From Micromonospora musae (GTDB lineage: Bacteria > Actinomycetota > Actinomycetes > Mycobacteriales > Micromonosporaceae): a stretch of DNA of 64,000 bases. The stretch lies in assembly GCF_003626635.1 (NCBI RefSeq), contig NZ_RAZT01000011.1, positions 62,001-126,000 on the forward strand, given 5' to 3'. The notes under the pieces were generated by a model. The model was not told where the DNA came from, made no database searches, and saw only the letters and a program-made list of their open reading frames with translations. Both the position numbers and the translations under genes were made by a program. This document shows, piece by piece, positions 52,870 to 61,489 of this stretch. Numbering within the stretch: the first letter of the stretch is position 1; each line of letters begins with the position of its first letter.

Positions 52870-54612
52870 TCAGCGGCCCAGCCGGCGGCGGACCATCCCC
52901 ACCACCTCGGTGATCTCACCGATCCGCAGCGCCATGGCGAGGCCCAGGTAGGTCACGCCGATCACGCCACCGCCGATCACCAGTTGCAGGATCGCCTCGC
53001 CCCGGCTCGGGACGCCGTCGCCGGGGAGCAGTTTGACGACCAGCAGCCCGACCAGTGCCGCGCCGAGAGCGGCGACGAGGACCCGGCCGAGGGTACGCAG
53101 AATCTCGCCGAGCCCGATCCGGCCGACCCGGGGGCGGAGCAGCCAGGCGGAGCCGATCGCGGCCGCCAGGTAGGAGACGGCGTTGCCGATCATCATTCCG
53201 GCGGCGGCGAAGTGCGCGGCGAAGGCAACGAAGAGCACGATCTGCACACCGATCCGCAGCGCCACCACCGGAATGTTGATCAGCGCCGGGGTGCGGGTGT
53301 CCGGCAGGGCGTAGAACGCGAACGTGAAGAGTTGGCTGATGGCGAACGGCACCAGAGCGAGCGCGGCGAGCAGCAGCACCAGCGCGGTGTCGGAGGCGCT
53401 CTCCTCGCTGAAGGCGCCGTAGCGGAACAGCACCACCGCCAGCGGTGTGGCGAGCACCGCGTAGCAGACGGCGATCGGCGCGAGCACGGCCGAGACCGTT
53501 CGGGTGCCTCGGGAGAGGTCGGCGGCGACGTCGCCGTAGCGGCCATCGGCGGCGGCGGCGCTCATCCGGGGCATCAGCGCCGTGATGATCGATACGGCGA
53601 TGATGCCGTGCGCCATCATCAGCAGCAGGAAGACGTTGTTGTAGATCAGCGCGCCCGCGTCCCCGTCGCCCGCGCGGTTCAACAGGTTGAACAGCACGAT
53701 CAGACCGACCTGGCTGACCGCGACGTAGCAGAACATCCAGGCGCCGAGTCGGCCCAGCTCGCGGAGGCCGAGAGCGCGGAAGTCGAACCGTGGCTTCCAC
53801 CGGAAACCGACCTTGCGCAGCGCCGGAAGCAGGCCGGCGGCCTGGATCGCGACGCCGAGCAGCGTGCCGCCGCTGATCAGGACGATCCGACCAGTGGTCA
53901 TCTCCGCCGGCTGGACGATCTCCGCGCCGTAGATCGCGATGTAGATCCCGGCGGTGGCGATCACCACGATGTTGTTCAGGATCGGCGCCCACATCGGTGC
54001 GGCGAAGTGCCCCCGGGTGTTGAGCACCGCGCTGACCAGCGCGCTGAGGCCGGTGAAGAAGATCATCGGCAGCATCAGGTAGGACAGGTTGGTGACCAGG
54101 TCCTGGTAGTCCGTGCCACGGTTGTCGCTGGTGTACAGCCTGGTCAGGAGCGACGCGGCAGCCACTGCGATCAGCGCGGCCGCGGCGAGAGTGACCACCG
54201 CGAGGGTGAGCAACCGCTGGGAGTAGGCCTGACCGCCGTCCGCGTCCGCCTTGCGTCGGCGTACCAGCACCGGGATCAGGACGCTGGTGAGGATGCCGCC
54301 GAGCAGGAACTCGTAGACCATCCCGGGCAGGATCTGCGCGGTGGTGTACGCGTCACCGACGAGCGCGCCGCCGAGCGCGGCGGTCAGCACGAGCGTGCGC
54401 AGGAAACCGGTGCCCCGGCTCACGAGGCTGCCGATCGCCATCACGGCGCTGTTCGCGGCGGCGCTCGTCTCCGCGACGATCTCCTGCGGAGGCGCGACGG
54501 CCTCCGCTCCCGGCTGGTTCAGCGGCTCCGCGGAGATGAAGGTCGCGCCGTCGGGCGGGGGCATGGCACCGTCCGGCATGGCGTTCGCGCTGCGGTAGAG
54601 CCCGCCGCTCAT
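52870..54612 (-). CDS. murJ: Lipid II flippase MurJ
   Basis: MurJ moves lipid II across the membrane for peptidoglycan synthesis. The 580-residue product has about 14 membrane helices after a 50-residue cytoplasmic lead. Typical MurJ/MviN segments are ANSAVMAIGSLVSRGTGFLR (helix 1 with its Ser and Arg), DAYTTAQILPGMVYEFLLGG and GILTSVLIPVL. The ATG at 54612 has GGGGAGG 6 bases upstream. Unlike mycobacterial MviN, it ends right after the membrane domain (MVRRRLGR), and the pseudokinase is the next gene. Confidence 0.95.
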   Translation of the reverse strand: MSGGLYRSANAMPDGAMPPPDGATFISAEPLNQPGAEAVAPPQEIVAETSAAANSAVMAIGSLVSRGTGFLRTLVLTAALGGALVGDAYTTAQILPGMVYEFLLGGILTSVLIPVLVRRRKADADGGQAYSQRLLTLAVVTLAAAALIAVAAASLLTRLYTSDNRGTDYQDLVTNLSYLMLPMIFFTGLSALVSAVLNTRGHFAAPMWAPILNNIVVIATAGIYIAIYGAEIVQPAEMTTGRIVLISGGTLLGVAIQAAGLLPALRKVGFRWKPRFDFRALGLRELGRLGAWMFCYVAVSQVGLIVLFNLLNRAGDGDAGALIYNNVFLLLMMAHGIIAVSIITALMPRMSAAAADGRYGDVAADLSRGTRTVSAVLAPIAVCYAVLATPLAVVLFRYGAFSEESASDTALVLLLAALALVPFAISQLFTFAFYALPDTRTPALINIPVVALRIGVQIVLFVAFAAHFAAAGMMIGNAVSYLAAAIGSAWLLRPRVGRIGLGEILRTLGRVLVAALGAALVGLLVVKLLPGDGVPSRGEAILQLVIGGGVIGVTYLGLAMALRIGEITEVVGMVRRRLGR

Positions 54613-54737
54613 CTTCAGCCTCCCCGGATACCTCGCGCCGGGCGCCCGCCCGCACGTCACAGACCTTAGTCAACGCGAAGTCGTTACCCGCGCCCGCCGC
54701 AGGAGATCCAGACCCGGCCCGATAGTCTGGCGATCCC

Positions 54738-56198
54738 ATGTCCGAAGCCTCCGCACCGCACGCCGCCGACCGCCGCGACCTCACCGCCGCGCAGCGCAAC
54801 GCCGTCGCCGAACTCCTCCGCGTCTCCCCGGTCGCCGACGAGCTCGGCCGCCGCTTCGCCCAGGCCGGTCATGAACTGCACCTCGTGGGCGGATCCGTAC
54901 GGGATGCCCTGCTCGGTCGACTCGGCGAGGACCTCGACTTCTGCACCGACGCCCACCCGGACGAGACACTGCGCATCGTCAAGGGCTGGGCGGAGGCGAT
55001 CTGGGAGACCGGTCGCGAGTTCGGCACCATCGGCGCGCAACGCGACGGCCTCCGGCTGGAGATCACCACCTTCCGCGCCGAGGCGTACGACCAGGTCAGC
55101 CGGAACCCGGTGGTCGAGTACGGCACCAGCCTCGTCGAGGACCTGAAGCGGCGCGACTTCACCATCAACGCGATGGCGGTGAGCCTGCCCGAGCACCGGT
55201 TCACCGACCCGCACGGCGGCCTCGACGACCTCGCCGCCAAGGTGATCCGTACCCCGGCCTCACCCCAGGAGTCGTTCCGCGACGACCCGCTGCGGATGCT
55301 GCGCGCCGCCCGGTTCGCCGCGCAGCTGCGCTTCGCGGTCCACCCCGACGTACGCGCCGCGATGACCGCGATGGCCGCCGACCTGGACCGGATCACCGCC
55401 GAGCGGATCCGGGACGAGTTCACGAAGCTGCTCTGCGGCGCCGACGCGATCACCGGGCTGCGGCTGCTGGTCGACACCGGGCTGGCCGAGCGTTTCCTGC
55501 CCGAGCTGACCGGGTTGAAGCTGGAGATCGACGAGCACGCCCAGCACAAGGACGTCTACGAGCACACACTGACCGTGGTCGGCAACGCCATCGGCTTCGA
55601 GGAGGAGGGCTGCGACTTCATCCTCCGCATGGCCGCGTTGATGCACGACGTGGGCAAGCCGGCCACGAAGTCGGTCGGGCCGGACAGCCGGGTGAGCTTC
55701 CACCACCACGAGGTGGTCGGTGCCCGGATGACCAAGGCGCGAATGAAGGCGATGCGTTACCCGAAGGAGGTCACCGCCAAGGTGACCGCCCTGGTCTCGC
55801 TGCACCTGCGCTTCTACGGGTACGGCCGGGGCGAGTGGACCGACTCCGCGGTGCGCCGCTACGTCACCGACGCCGGCGACCTGCTGCCCCGGCTGCACAA
55901 GCTGACCCGTTCGGACTGCACCACCCGCAACCGTCGTAAGGCCGCCCAGCTGGCCGCCGACTACGACGCGCTGGAGGAGCGGATCGCCCGGCTCGCGGCG
56001 GAGGAGGACCTGGCCCGGGTACGCCCCGACCTGGACGGCAACGCGATCATGGAGTTGCTCGGCGTACCGCCGGGGCCGGTGGTGGGTCGGGCCTGGAAGT
56101 ACCTGAAGGACCTGCGGCTGGAGCGCGGTCCGCTGGACCGGGACGCCGCGGAGGCGGAGCTGCTCCGCTGGGCCCGCGACGAGGGCATCGTCTCCTGA
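54738..56198 (+). CDS. pcnA: CCA-adding tRNA nucleotidyltransferase
   Basis: The 486-residue enzyme adds or repairs the CCA end of tRNAs. The nucleotidyltransferase domain shows LVGGSVRDALLGRLGEDLDF with the catalytic D-x-D, and then KRRDFTINAMAVS and FRDDPLRMLRAARFAAQL, as in bacterial class II enzymes. An HD-type segment is present at AALMHDVGKPATKSVG. The ATG at 54738 lies 9 bases after TAGTCT, a -10-like sequence, and the gene is divergent from murJ. tRNA-Ile in this window lacks an encoded CCA and would need this enzyme. Confidence 0.95.
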   Translation: MSEASAPHAADRRDLTAAQRNAVAELLRVSPVADELGRRFAQAGHELHLVGGSVRDALLGRLGEDLDFCTDAHPDETLRIVKGWAEAIWETGREFGTIGAQRDGLRLEITTFRAEAYDQVSRNPVVEYGTSLVEDLKRRDFTINAMAVSLPEHRFTDPHGGLDDLAAKVIRTPASPQESFRDDPLRMLRAARFAAQLRFAVHPDVRAAMTAMAADLDRITAERIRDEFTKLLCGADAITGLRLLVDTGLAERFLPELTGLKLEIDEHAQHKDVYEHTLTVVGNAIGFEEEGCDFILRMAALMHDVGKPATKSVGPDSRVSFHHHEVVGARMTKARMKAMRYPKEVTAKVTALVSLHLRFYGYGRGEWTDSAVRRYVTDAGDLLPRLHKLTRSDCTTRNRRKAAQLAADYDALEERIARLAAEEDLARVRPDLDGNAIMELLGVPPGPVVGRAWKYLKDLRLERGPLDRDAAEAELLRWARDEGIVS

Positions 56199-56208
56199 CG
56201 GAGTTGAC

Positions 56209-56251
56209 GAAGGGCCCCGAGGGGACGCGACGCGTCGACTCGGGGCCCTTC
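56209..56251. terminator. Bidirectional terminator between pcnA and the flotillin gene
   Basis: A 13-bp perfect stem (GAAGGGCCCCGAG and CTCGGGGCCCTTC) with a 17-base loop lies 10 bases past the pcnA stop and 7 bases from the flotillin stop. It would act on both converging genes. Confidence 0.75.
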
Positions 56252-56258
56252 CTCGTGC

Positions 56259-57755
56259 TCAGGCTTCGACGGCGGGCTTCGCCTTGCCGTTGTCGGCGGC
56301 CGCGCCGAGCCGGGCGAGGAGCCCGGCCAGGTCGATGCCGGTGAGGTCGCTGCCGAGCTGCAGTCCCTGGGCCACGTTGCCGGCCACCGACTTGGTCAGC
56401 GACGACGCGCCGTCGGTGGAGATGACCGTCATCTTGTCGATGGCGCTGATCGGTGCGCTGGCCGCCTCGACCACCTGGGGCAGCACCTTGACCAGCAGGT
56501 CGAGCACGGCGGCCTCGCCGTACGCCGCGAACGCCTCGGCCTTGCGGGCCATCGCGTCCGCCTCCGCCTGACCCCTGGCGAGGATGGCCGCGGCCTCGGC
56601 CTGCCCCTCCCGCTCGACCGCCTCGGCGATCGCCGAGCGCCGCCGCTGCTCCGCCTCACCCTCCTTGGCGCCCTCGATCGCATTCGCCTCGGCCAGCGCG
56701 GCCCGCCGCGCGCGCTCACCCTCACCGGTGAGCCGGGACTGCTCGGCGGCGGCCTGGGCGGCGGCGATGACCGACTGCCGCTGGGCGTCGGCCTGCAGCA
56801 CCGCCGCGTTGCGGGCCGCCTCGGCCTCCTGCTCCACCTTGTAGCGGGCGGCGTCGGCCGGCTTGCGCACCTCCGTGTCGAGCTGGCGCTGCTTGAGCTC
56901 GGCGTTGCGCTCGGCCACCTTCTGCTGCTCGGAGAGGATCGCCTGGTCGCGTTCCGCCTGGGCGAGCGGCCCGGCGGCGGCGGACTTCGCCTTCGCCGCG
57001 TCGATCTCGGCCTGGATGCCGGCCTGCTTGAGGGCGAGGTTCCGGTTGGCCTCGGCGATCGCCCCCTCGGCGAGCAGCCGCTCCTGCTCCGCCTGCTGGC
57101 GGGCCCGGGCCTCGGCGATGGCCGCGTCCTTGAGCACCCGGGCGGCCTCCGGTCGGCCGAGGTCCTGCAGGTAGGTCCCCTCGGCCAGGATGTCCTGGAG
57201 CTGGAAGGTGTCCAGCACCAGGCCCTGGTTGGTCATCGAGTGCTCGGCCTCCTCGGCCACCGCGCTGGCGAACGCGGCGCGGTCGCGGATGACCTCCTCG
57301 ACGGTGAGCCGGCCGACGATGGAGCGCAGCGCGCCGGCGAGCACCTCCCGGGTGAAGTCCTCGATCTCGTCCTGCTGGTGCAGGAAGCGCTGGGCGGCGG
57401 CGCGGATCGCGTCCTCGGTGCCGCCGACCTTGACGATGGCGACGCCGTGCAGGTCGGTACGGATGCCCTGCTTGCTCACCGCGCCCTTGATGCCGACGTC
57501 GATCCGCCGGCTGGAGAGGTCGAGCGACTGGAGCTTCTGCACCACCGGCAGGACGAAGACCGACGCCCCGAGCACCACCTTCTGTCCGGACATGTCCGTC
57601 GACCGGCTGCCGTCGGCGGTCTGCGTGGTGCGGCCCTTGCGACCGGTGACGATGAACGCCTCGTTCGGCCCGGCGACCTTGATCCGCGAGAGCACGAAGA
57701 GCACGAGGACGATGACGAGGAGGACGGCGCCTCCGATGGCGATGAGCAGGGGCAT
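56259..57755 (-). CDS. Flotillin-like SPFH-domain membrane protein
   Basis: Flotillins scaffold membrane microdomains. The 498-residue protein has an N-terminal membrane helix (LIAIGGAVLLVIVLVLFVLS), an SPFH/band-7 domain (about 30-200, with FIVTGRKGRTTQTADG and LDLSSRRIDVGIKGAV), and a long Ala/Glu-rich coiled coil (about 200-420) with repeated RARQQAEQERLLAEG-type heptads. The C-terminal MTVISTDGASSLTKSVAG region is the flotillin end. It is transcribed with the NfeD-like gene upstream, the typical partner of SPFH genes. Confidence 0.92.
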   Translation of the reverse strand: MPLLIAIGGAVLLVIVLVLFVLSRIKVAGPNEAFIVTGRKGRTTQTADGSRSTDMSGQKVVLGASVFVLPVVQKLQSLDLSSRRIDVGIKGAVSKQGIRTDLHGVAIVKVGGTEDAIRAAAQRFLHQQDEIEDFTREVLAGALRSIVGRLTVEEVIRDRAAFASAVAEEAEHSMTNQGLVLDTFQLQDILAEGTYLQDLGRPEAARVLKDAAIAEARARQQAEQERLLAEGAIAEANRNLALKQAGIQAEIDAAKAKSAAAGPLAQAERDQAILSEQQKVAERNAELKQRQLDTEVRKPADAARYKVEQEAEAARNAAVLQADAQRQSVIAAAQAAAEQSRLTGEGERARRAALAEANAIEGAKEGEAEQRRRSAIAEAVEREGQAEAAAILARGQAEADAMARKAEAFAAYGEAAVLDLLVKVLPQVVEAASAPISAIDKMTVISTDGASSLTKSVAGNVAQGLQLGSDLTGIDLAGLLARLGAAADNGKAKPAVEA

Positions 57756-57784
57756 GCAGGTGTCCTGTCTGCGAGGGGGTTCGG

Positions 57785-58306
57785 TCAGTACGTCTCGACG
57801 TGCACGCTCGTCTCGCTGAGCGTCTGGACCACGAAGATTCGCGCGCCGACGGGGATGGGCTGGTCGGCGCGGGCGTTGAGCTTGACCGGCTGACCGGCCA
57901 GGCGTACCCGGACCTCGCCGTAGCCGTTCAGCGGCACCGGGGAGACGACCAGCCCGACCGAGCCGACGAGGTCGCTCCGGGTCGGGGTGGCGTCGGTCGG
58001 CATCCGTCGGGCGGCGCGGCCCAGCCGGGTCGCGACCCAGGCGAAGGGGAGCGCGGCGAGGGCCCCGCCGGCCGCCGCGGCGGCGACCGCGCCGGTGGTC
58101 CGGCCTCCGACCAGCTCGTTGACGATCGCGGCGCCGAAGCCGAACGCGCCCGCGAATCCGGCGACGCTCTCGATCGAGATCGGCCCGTCGACGTCGACGC
58201 CGCCGAAGTGGAGCAGTTCCGTGCCGAGCAGGGCGAGCGCCAGCACACCGAGGCCCGCGCCTCCGATGATCAGAAAGATGAACGTCCCCGTGGCCACGTT
58301 CGGCAC
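57785..58306 (-). CDS. NfeD-like membrane protein
   Basis: The 173-residue protein has three or four membrane helices (first at FIFLIIGGAGLGVLALALLG) and a C-terminal OB-like beta domain from about residue 115 (LVGSVGLVVSPVPLNGYGEV and GARIFVVQTLSETSVHVETY), the NfeD/ClpP-class layout. NfeD proteins accompany flotillin/stomatin proteins and help organise membrane microdomains. It ends 29 bases before the flotillin start. The start is one of two GTG codons (58306 or 58297), neither with a strong ribosome binding site. Confidence 0.8.
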   Translation of the reverse strand: MPNVATGTFIFLIIGGAGLGVLALALLGTELLHFGGVDVDGPISIESVAGFAGAFGFGAAIVNELVGGRTTGAVAAAAAGGALAALPFAWVATRLGRAARRMPTDATPTRSDLVGSVGLVVSPVPLNGYGEVRVRLAGQPVKLNARADQPIPVGARIFVVQTLSETSVHVETY

Positions 58307-58392
58307 GGTATCGACGTTCCGCAACGTGCCGGTCGGGGGAGCCGCGCGTCGGTGAAGGCTGGGCGGACGGGATGCCCGCAGCAATCTAGCCA

Positions 58393-58422
58393 TTGACAAG
58401 ATAGGGGTCGGCGAGGCAATCT
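58393..58422 (+). promoter_or_regulatory. Possible promoter of the small membrane gene
   Basis: TTGACA is followed after 18 bases by CAATCT, a weak -10, placing the transcript start about 20 bases before the ATG at 58448. The octamer GACAAGAT is repeated at 58395 and 58430. Confidence 0.4.
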
Positions 58423-58447
58423 TTGCGGCGACAAGATGGAGGTGCCC

Positions 58448-58852
58448 ATGTCCTCGGCAACCCTGACCACCGCCGGAATCCTGCTGATCACCGTCGTGGC
58501 CGTGTCCTACGGCGGGCTGACGCTGCTCATGCACGTCGCCCGCCGCAAGACCGGATACCTCGACAACCCGGTGCGCCGCGGCCTCTGGACGGCCGGCCAC
58601 GCCCACGCCGGCGTGCTGGTCCTCTTCGCGCTCGCCGTCCTGCCCTACGTCGACCAGGCCGACGCCTCCGACGGCACCCGCACCCTGATCCGGGCACTGC
58701 TGGTCGCGCCGCCGATCCTGATGCCGCTGGGCTTCTTCCTCTCGGTCGTACGCCCGCAGGACACCCGCCCCAACAAACTGATCTGGCTGACCGTCGCCGG
58801 TGGCGCGAGCCTGGTCGCCGGTTCGCTGCTGCTCGGGATCAACCTGCTCTGA
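58448..58852 (+). CDS. Four-helix integral membrane protein of unknown function
   Basis: The 134-residue protein has four membrane helices (about 8-30, 48-66, 83-103 and 112-132), starting MSSATLTTAGILLITVVAV. Loops carry RRKTGYLDNPVRRGLW and VRPQDTRPNKLIW. The ATG at 58448 follows GGAGG by 5 bases; the ATG at 58436 would include that box. It lies before ogt. I do not recognise a functional family. Confidence 0.75.
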   Translation: MSSATLTTAGILLITVVAVSYGGLTLLMHVARRKTGYLDNPVRRGLWTAGHAHAGVLVLFALAVLPYVDQADASDGTRTLIRALLVAPPILMPLGFFLSVVRPQDTRPNKLIWLTVAGGASLVAGSLLLGINLL

Positions 58853-58920
58853 CCCGACGTGGCGGGACGGCCGGCGGTCCCGCGCGGCGAGGTTGTCGTA
58901 CCGCCACGGAGAATGGACGG

Positions 58921-59400
58921 ATGCGCTGGACCGTGCTCGACTCACCGATCGGGGAGTTCTCCGTGGCCACCGACGCGACAGGCGTCTGCGGGACGGCCTT
59001 CGCCCGGGTCGAGGGGGCCGTCGACGAGCCCGACCACGAGCTGGCCCGGCAGGCGGTCGCCGAGCTGCGGGCGTACTTCGCCGGCGAGCTCACCGACTTC
59101 GCGGTGCCGGTCAGGATCCCGCGCGGTTCCGACTTCGAGCGGGCGGTGTGGCGGGAGATGGTGGGCATCCCCTACGGCGAGACGCTGACCTACGGCGAGG
59201 TGGCCCATCGGGTCGGCGACCCCGGTGCCGCCCGGGCCGTCGGGGTCGCCTGCAACCGCAACCCGATCCCGGTGATCGTGCCGTGCCACCGCATCGTCGG
59301 TGCCGGTGGGAAGCTGGTCGGCTTCGGCGGCGGGCTCGACCGCAAGGTGCACCTGCTGGAGCTGGAGGCCCGGTTCGCGCTGCAACGCGCCTGGTCCTGA
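58921..59400 (+). CDS. ogt: Methylated-DNA-protein cysteine methyltransferase
   Basis: Ogt repairs O6-alkylguanine by moving the alkyl group to its own cysteine. The 159-residue protein has the active-site motif PVIVPCHRIVG with Cys122, preceded by the helix-turn-helix GETLTYGEVAHRVGDPGAAR and the Asn hinge in GVACNRNPIP. The ATG at 58921 is the natural family start. A perfect 21-bp stem terminator follows between it and the converging inositol-phosphate synthase gene. Confidence 0.95.
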   Translation: MRWTVLDSPIGEFSVATDATGVCGTAFARVEGAVDEPDHELARQAVAELRAYFAGELTDFAVPVRIPRGSDFERAVWREMVGIPYGETLTYGEVAHRVGDPGAARAVGVACNRNPIPVIVPCHRIVGAGGKLVGFGGGLDRKVHLLELEARFALQRAWS

Positions 59401-59514
59401 CCACCGCGAGGAGCGCCACTGCCTCGGTGCCCCGCTTTCACCCACTCTCGGCGAGTCGAACGGCCCGGCTCGACGGCGTGACTCCTAGTGCCCGGTCATC
59501 GCGGGGCGGGCCGG

Positions 59515-59558
59515 ACGCAGCGAGGGCCGGGTCCGCACGGACCCGGCCCTCGCTGCGT
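59515..59558. terminator. Long bidirectional terminator
   Basis: A perfect 21-bp inverted repeat with a 2-base centre (left arm begins ACGCAGCGAGGG) lies between the converging ogt and inositol-phosphate synthase genes. It can end transcription from both sides. Confidence 0.8.
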
Positions 59559-59574
59559 TGCTGAGGTCAGCGCG

Positions 59575-60654
59575 TCAGCGCTCGATCTCACCGGCGATGA
59601 ACGCCTCGACGGCGGCGTGCGCGTCGTGGTCGGCGTACTGCACCGGCGGGGACTTCATGAAGTACGAGGAGGCCGAGAGGATCGGGCCGGCGATCTTCCG
59701 GTCCAGGGCGATCTTCGCGGCGCGGACCGCGTCGATGATGACGCCGGCCGAGTTCGGGGAGTCCCACACCTCGAGCTTGAGCTCGGCGTTCAGCGGGGTG
59801 TCGCCGAAGGAGCGGCCCTCCAGGCGGATGTACGCCCACTTGCGGTCGTCCAGCCACGGCACGTGGTCCGACGGGCCGATGTGCACGTCGCTCTTCTGCA
59901 TCTCGTGCGGGATCTGCGAGGTCACCGACTGGGTCTTCGAGATCTTCTTCGAGACCAGGCGGTTGCGCTCCAGCATGTTCATGAAGTCCATGTTGCCGCC
60001 GAAGTTGAGCTGGTACGTGCGCAGCAGCTCGACACCGCGGTCCTCGAAGAGCTTCGCGAGCGCGCGGTGCACGATGGTGGCACCCACCTGGCTCTTGATG
60101 TCGTCACCGACGATCGGCAGACCGGCGTCGGTGAACTTCTGCGCCCACTCCGGGTCGGAGGCGATGAAGACCGGCAGGGCGTTCACGAACGCGCAGCCGG
60201 CGTCGATCGCGGCCTGGGCGTAGAACTTGTCGGCCTGCTCGGAGCCGACCGGCAGGTAGGAGACCACGACGTCGACCTGCGCGTCGCGCAGCGCCTGCGC
60301 CACGTCGACCGGGGTGGCGTCCGACTCCTGGACGATCTCGCGGTAGTACAGGCCGAGACCGTCGAACGTCGGGCCGCGCTGCACGGTGACGCCGGTCGGC
60401 GGCACGTCGCAGAGCTTGATGGTGTTGTTCTCGCTGGCGACGATCGCCTCCGCGAGGTCCATGCCCACCTTCTTGGCGTCCACGTCGAACGCCGCGACGA
60501 ACTCCACGTCGGAGACGTGGTAGTCGCCGAAGGTGACGTGCATGAGACCCGGGACGCGGTCGTTCGGGTCGGCGTTCCGGTAGTACTCGACGCCCTGCAC
60601 GAGGGACGAGGCGCAGTTACCCACACCGACGATGGCGACGCGGACGGAGCCCAT
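59575..60654 (-). CDS. ino1: Inositol-3-phosphate synthase
   Basis: The enzyme converts glucose 6-phosphate to inositol 3-phosphate, the first step toward phosphatidylinositol and mycothiol. The 359-residue actinobacterial-type protein has the NAD-binding start VRVAIVGVGNCASSLVQGVEYY, VVSYLPVGSEQADKFYAQ, and the family core GDDIKSQVGATIVHRALAKL and TYQLNFGGNMDFMNMLERNR. The ATG at 60654 has AAGGAGG about 8 bases upstream. It follows padR by 23 bases, so the PadR protein probably controls it. Confidence 0.97.
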   Translation of the reverse strand: MGSVRVAIVGVGNCASSLVQGVEYYRNADPNDRVPGLMHVTFGDYHVSDVEFVAAFDVDAKKVGMDLAEAIVASENNTIKLCDVPPTGVTVQRGPTFDGLGLYYREIVQESDATPVDVAQALRDAQVDVVVSYLPVGSEQADKFYAQAAIDAGCAFVNALPVFIASDPEWAQKFTDAGLPIVGDDIKSQVGATIVHRALAKLFEDRGVELLRTYQLNFGGNMDFMNMLERNRLVSKKISKTQSVTSQIPHEMQKSDVHIGPSDHVPWLDDRKWAYIRLEGRSFGDTPLNAELKLEVWDSPNSAGVIIDAVRAAKIALDRKIAGPILSASSYFMKSPPVQYADHDAHAAVEAFIAGEIER

Positions 60655-60677
60655 AGCGTCTGCCTCCTTCTTTTTCA

Positions 60678-61316
60678 TCACGGCCGCTCTTTCCTGGACT
60701 CTCCAGGCGGGGGCGGGCTGATCTCTTCTCGTCGGCCGCCGGCCGTCCCGGTTCGCGGGACCGTCGGGGCACGGCCGGAGCGCTCGTTGGCGATGAGCTC
60801 CTCCAGCCAGCGGACCTCGCGCTCACAGGCATCAAGTCCGTGGCGCTGCAGTTCCAAGGTGTATGCGTCGAGGCGCTCGGCAGCCCGTGCCAGCACGTCG
60901 CGAAGTCCCTCGCGACGCTCCTCGATCTTGCGGCGGCGACCCTCCAGGATGCGGAGGCGGGTCGCCTGGTCGGTCCGGGCGAAGAACGCGAAGTGCACGC
61001 CGAAGCCCGTGTCGTCGTACGTCTCGGGCCCCGTCTGTGCGATGAGCTGGGCGAAGCGTTCCTTGCCCTCCGCGGTGATTTTGTAGACCACCCGACCACG
61101 TCGGCTGGTCAGCGCGGGGATCTCCTCGGTGGTGGCGGGTGACTCGGCAGCTTCGGTGATCCAGCCCGCCGCCTGCAGCCGGCGCAGGGTCGGGTAGAGC
61201 GAGCCGTAGCTGATCGCCGCTCGGATCGCGCCGAGCTTGGCAGCCAACTCCTTGCGCAGCTCGTAGCCGTGCATCGGAGACTCCTGCAGGAGGCCGAGGA
61301 TGGCGAGCTCGAGCAC
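60678..61316 (-). CDS. PadR-family transcriptional regulator
   Basis: The 212-residue protein has the PadR winged helix at the N-terminus (LELAILGLLQESPMHGYELR and AAISYGSLYPTLRRLQAAGW) and the C-terminal helical dimerisation region (ARTDQATRLRILEGRRRKIEERR). The GTG at 61316 with GAGGGTG upstream begins exactly at the family start. A perfect 23-bp palindrome lies 43 bases upstream, a likely autoregulatory operator. The next gene, inositol-phosphate synthase, starts 23 bases after its stop, pointing to joint regulation. Confidence 0.92.
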   Translation of the reverse strand: MLELAILGLLQESPMHGYELRKELAAKLGAIRAAISYGSLYPTLRRLQAAGWITEAAESPATTEEIPALTSRRGRVVYKITAEGKERFAQLIAQTGPETYDDTGFGVHFAFFARTDQATRLRILEGRRRKIEERREGLRDVLARAAERLDAYTLELQRHGLDACEREVRWLEELIANERSGRAPTVPRTGTAGGRREEISPPPPGESRKERP

Positions 61317-61359
61317 GGGCCACCCTCTCTTACCCCCTGCGCGGATTGACAACCGCCGC

Positions 61360-61382
61360 GATGTATCGGACCGATACATCGC
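61360..61382. promoter_or_regulatory. PadR operator palindrome
   Basis: CGATGTATCGG and CCGATACATCG form a perfect 23-bp palindrome around one central base, just upstream of padR. It contains ATGT and ACAT half-sites, as in known PadR operators, but 11 bases apart instead of the usual 8. Confidence 0.75.
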
Positions 61383-61476
61383 ACGTTAGTCGTTGACTCC
61401 GATCAGGGCAAATCCCGAATTCGGGGTCCCTCAACTACGGATAGTGACCCCGGTCGCCTCGGTCGGCCGGAGCGCG

Positions 61477-61482
61477 TACCCT
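61477..61482 (+). promoter_or_regulatory. Probable -10 element of a leaderless transcript
   Basis: TACCCT (TANNNT) ends 7 bases before the ATG at 61490, fitting a leaderless mRNA for the DUF5318 gene. No -35 element is clear. Confidence 0.4.
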
Positions 61483-61489
61483 TCTCCGC

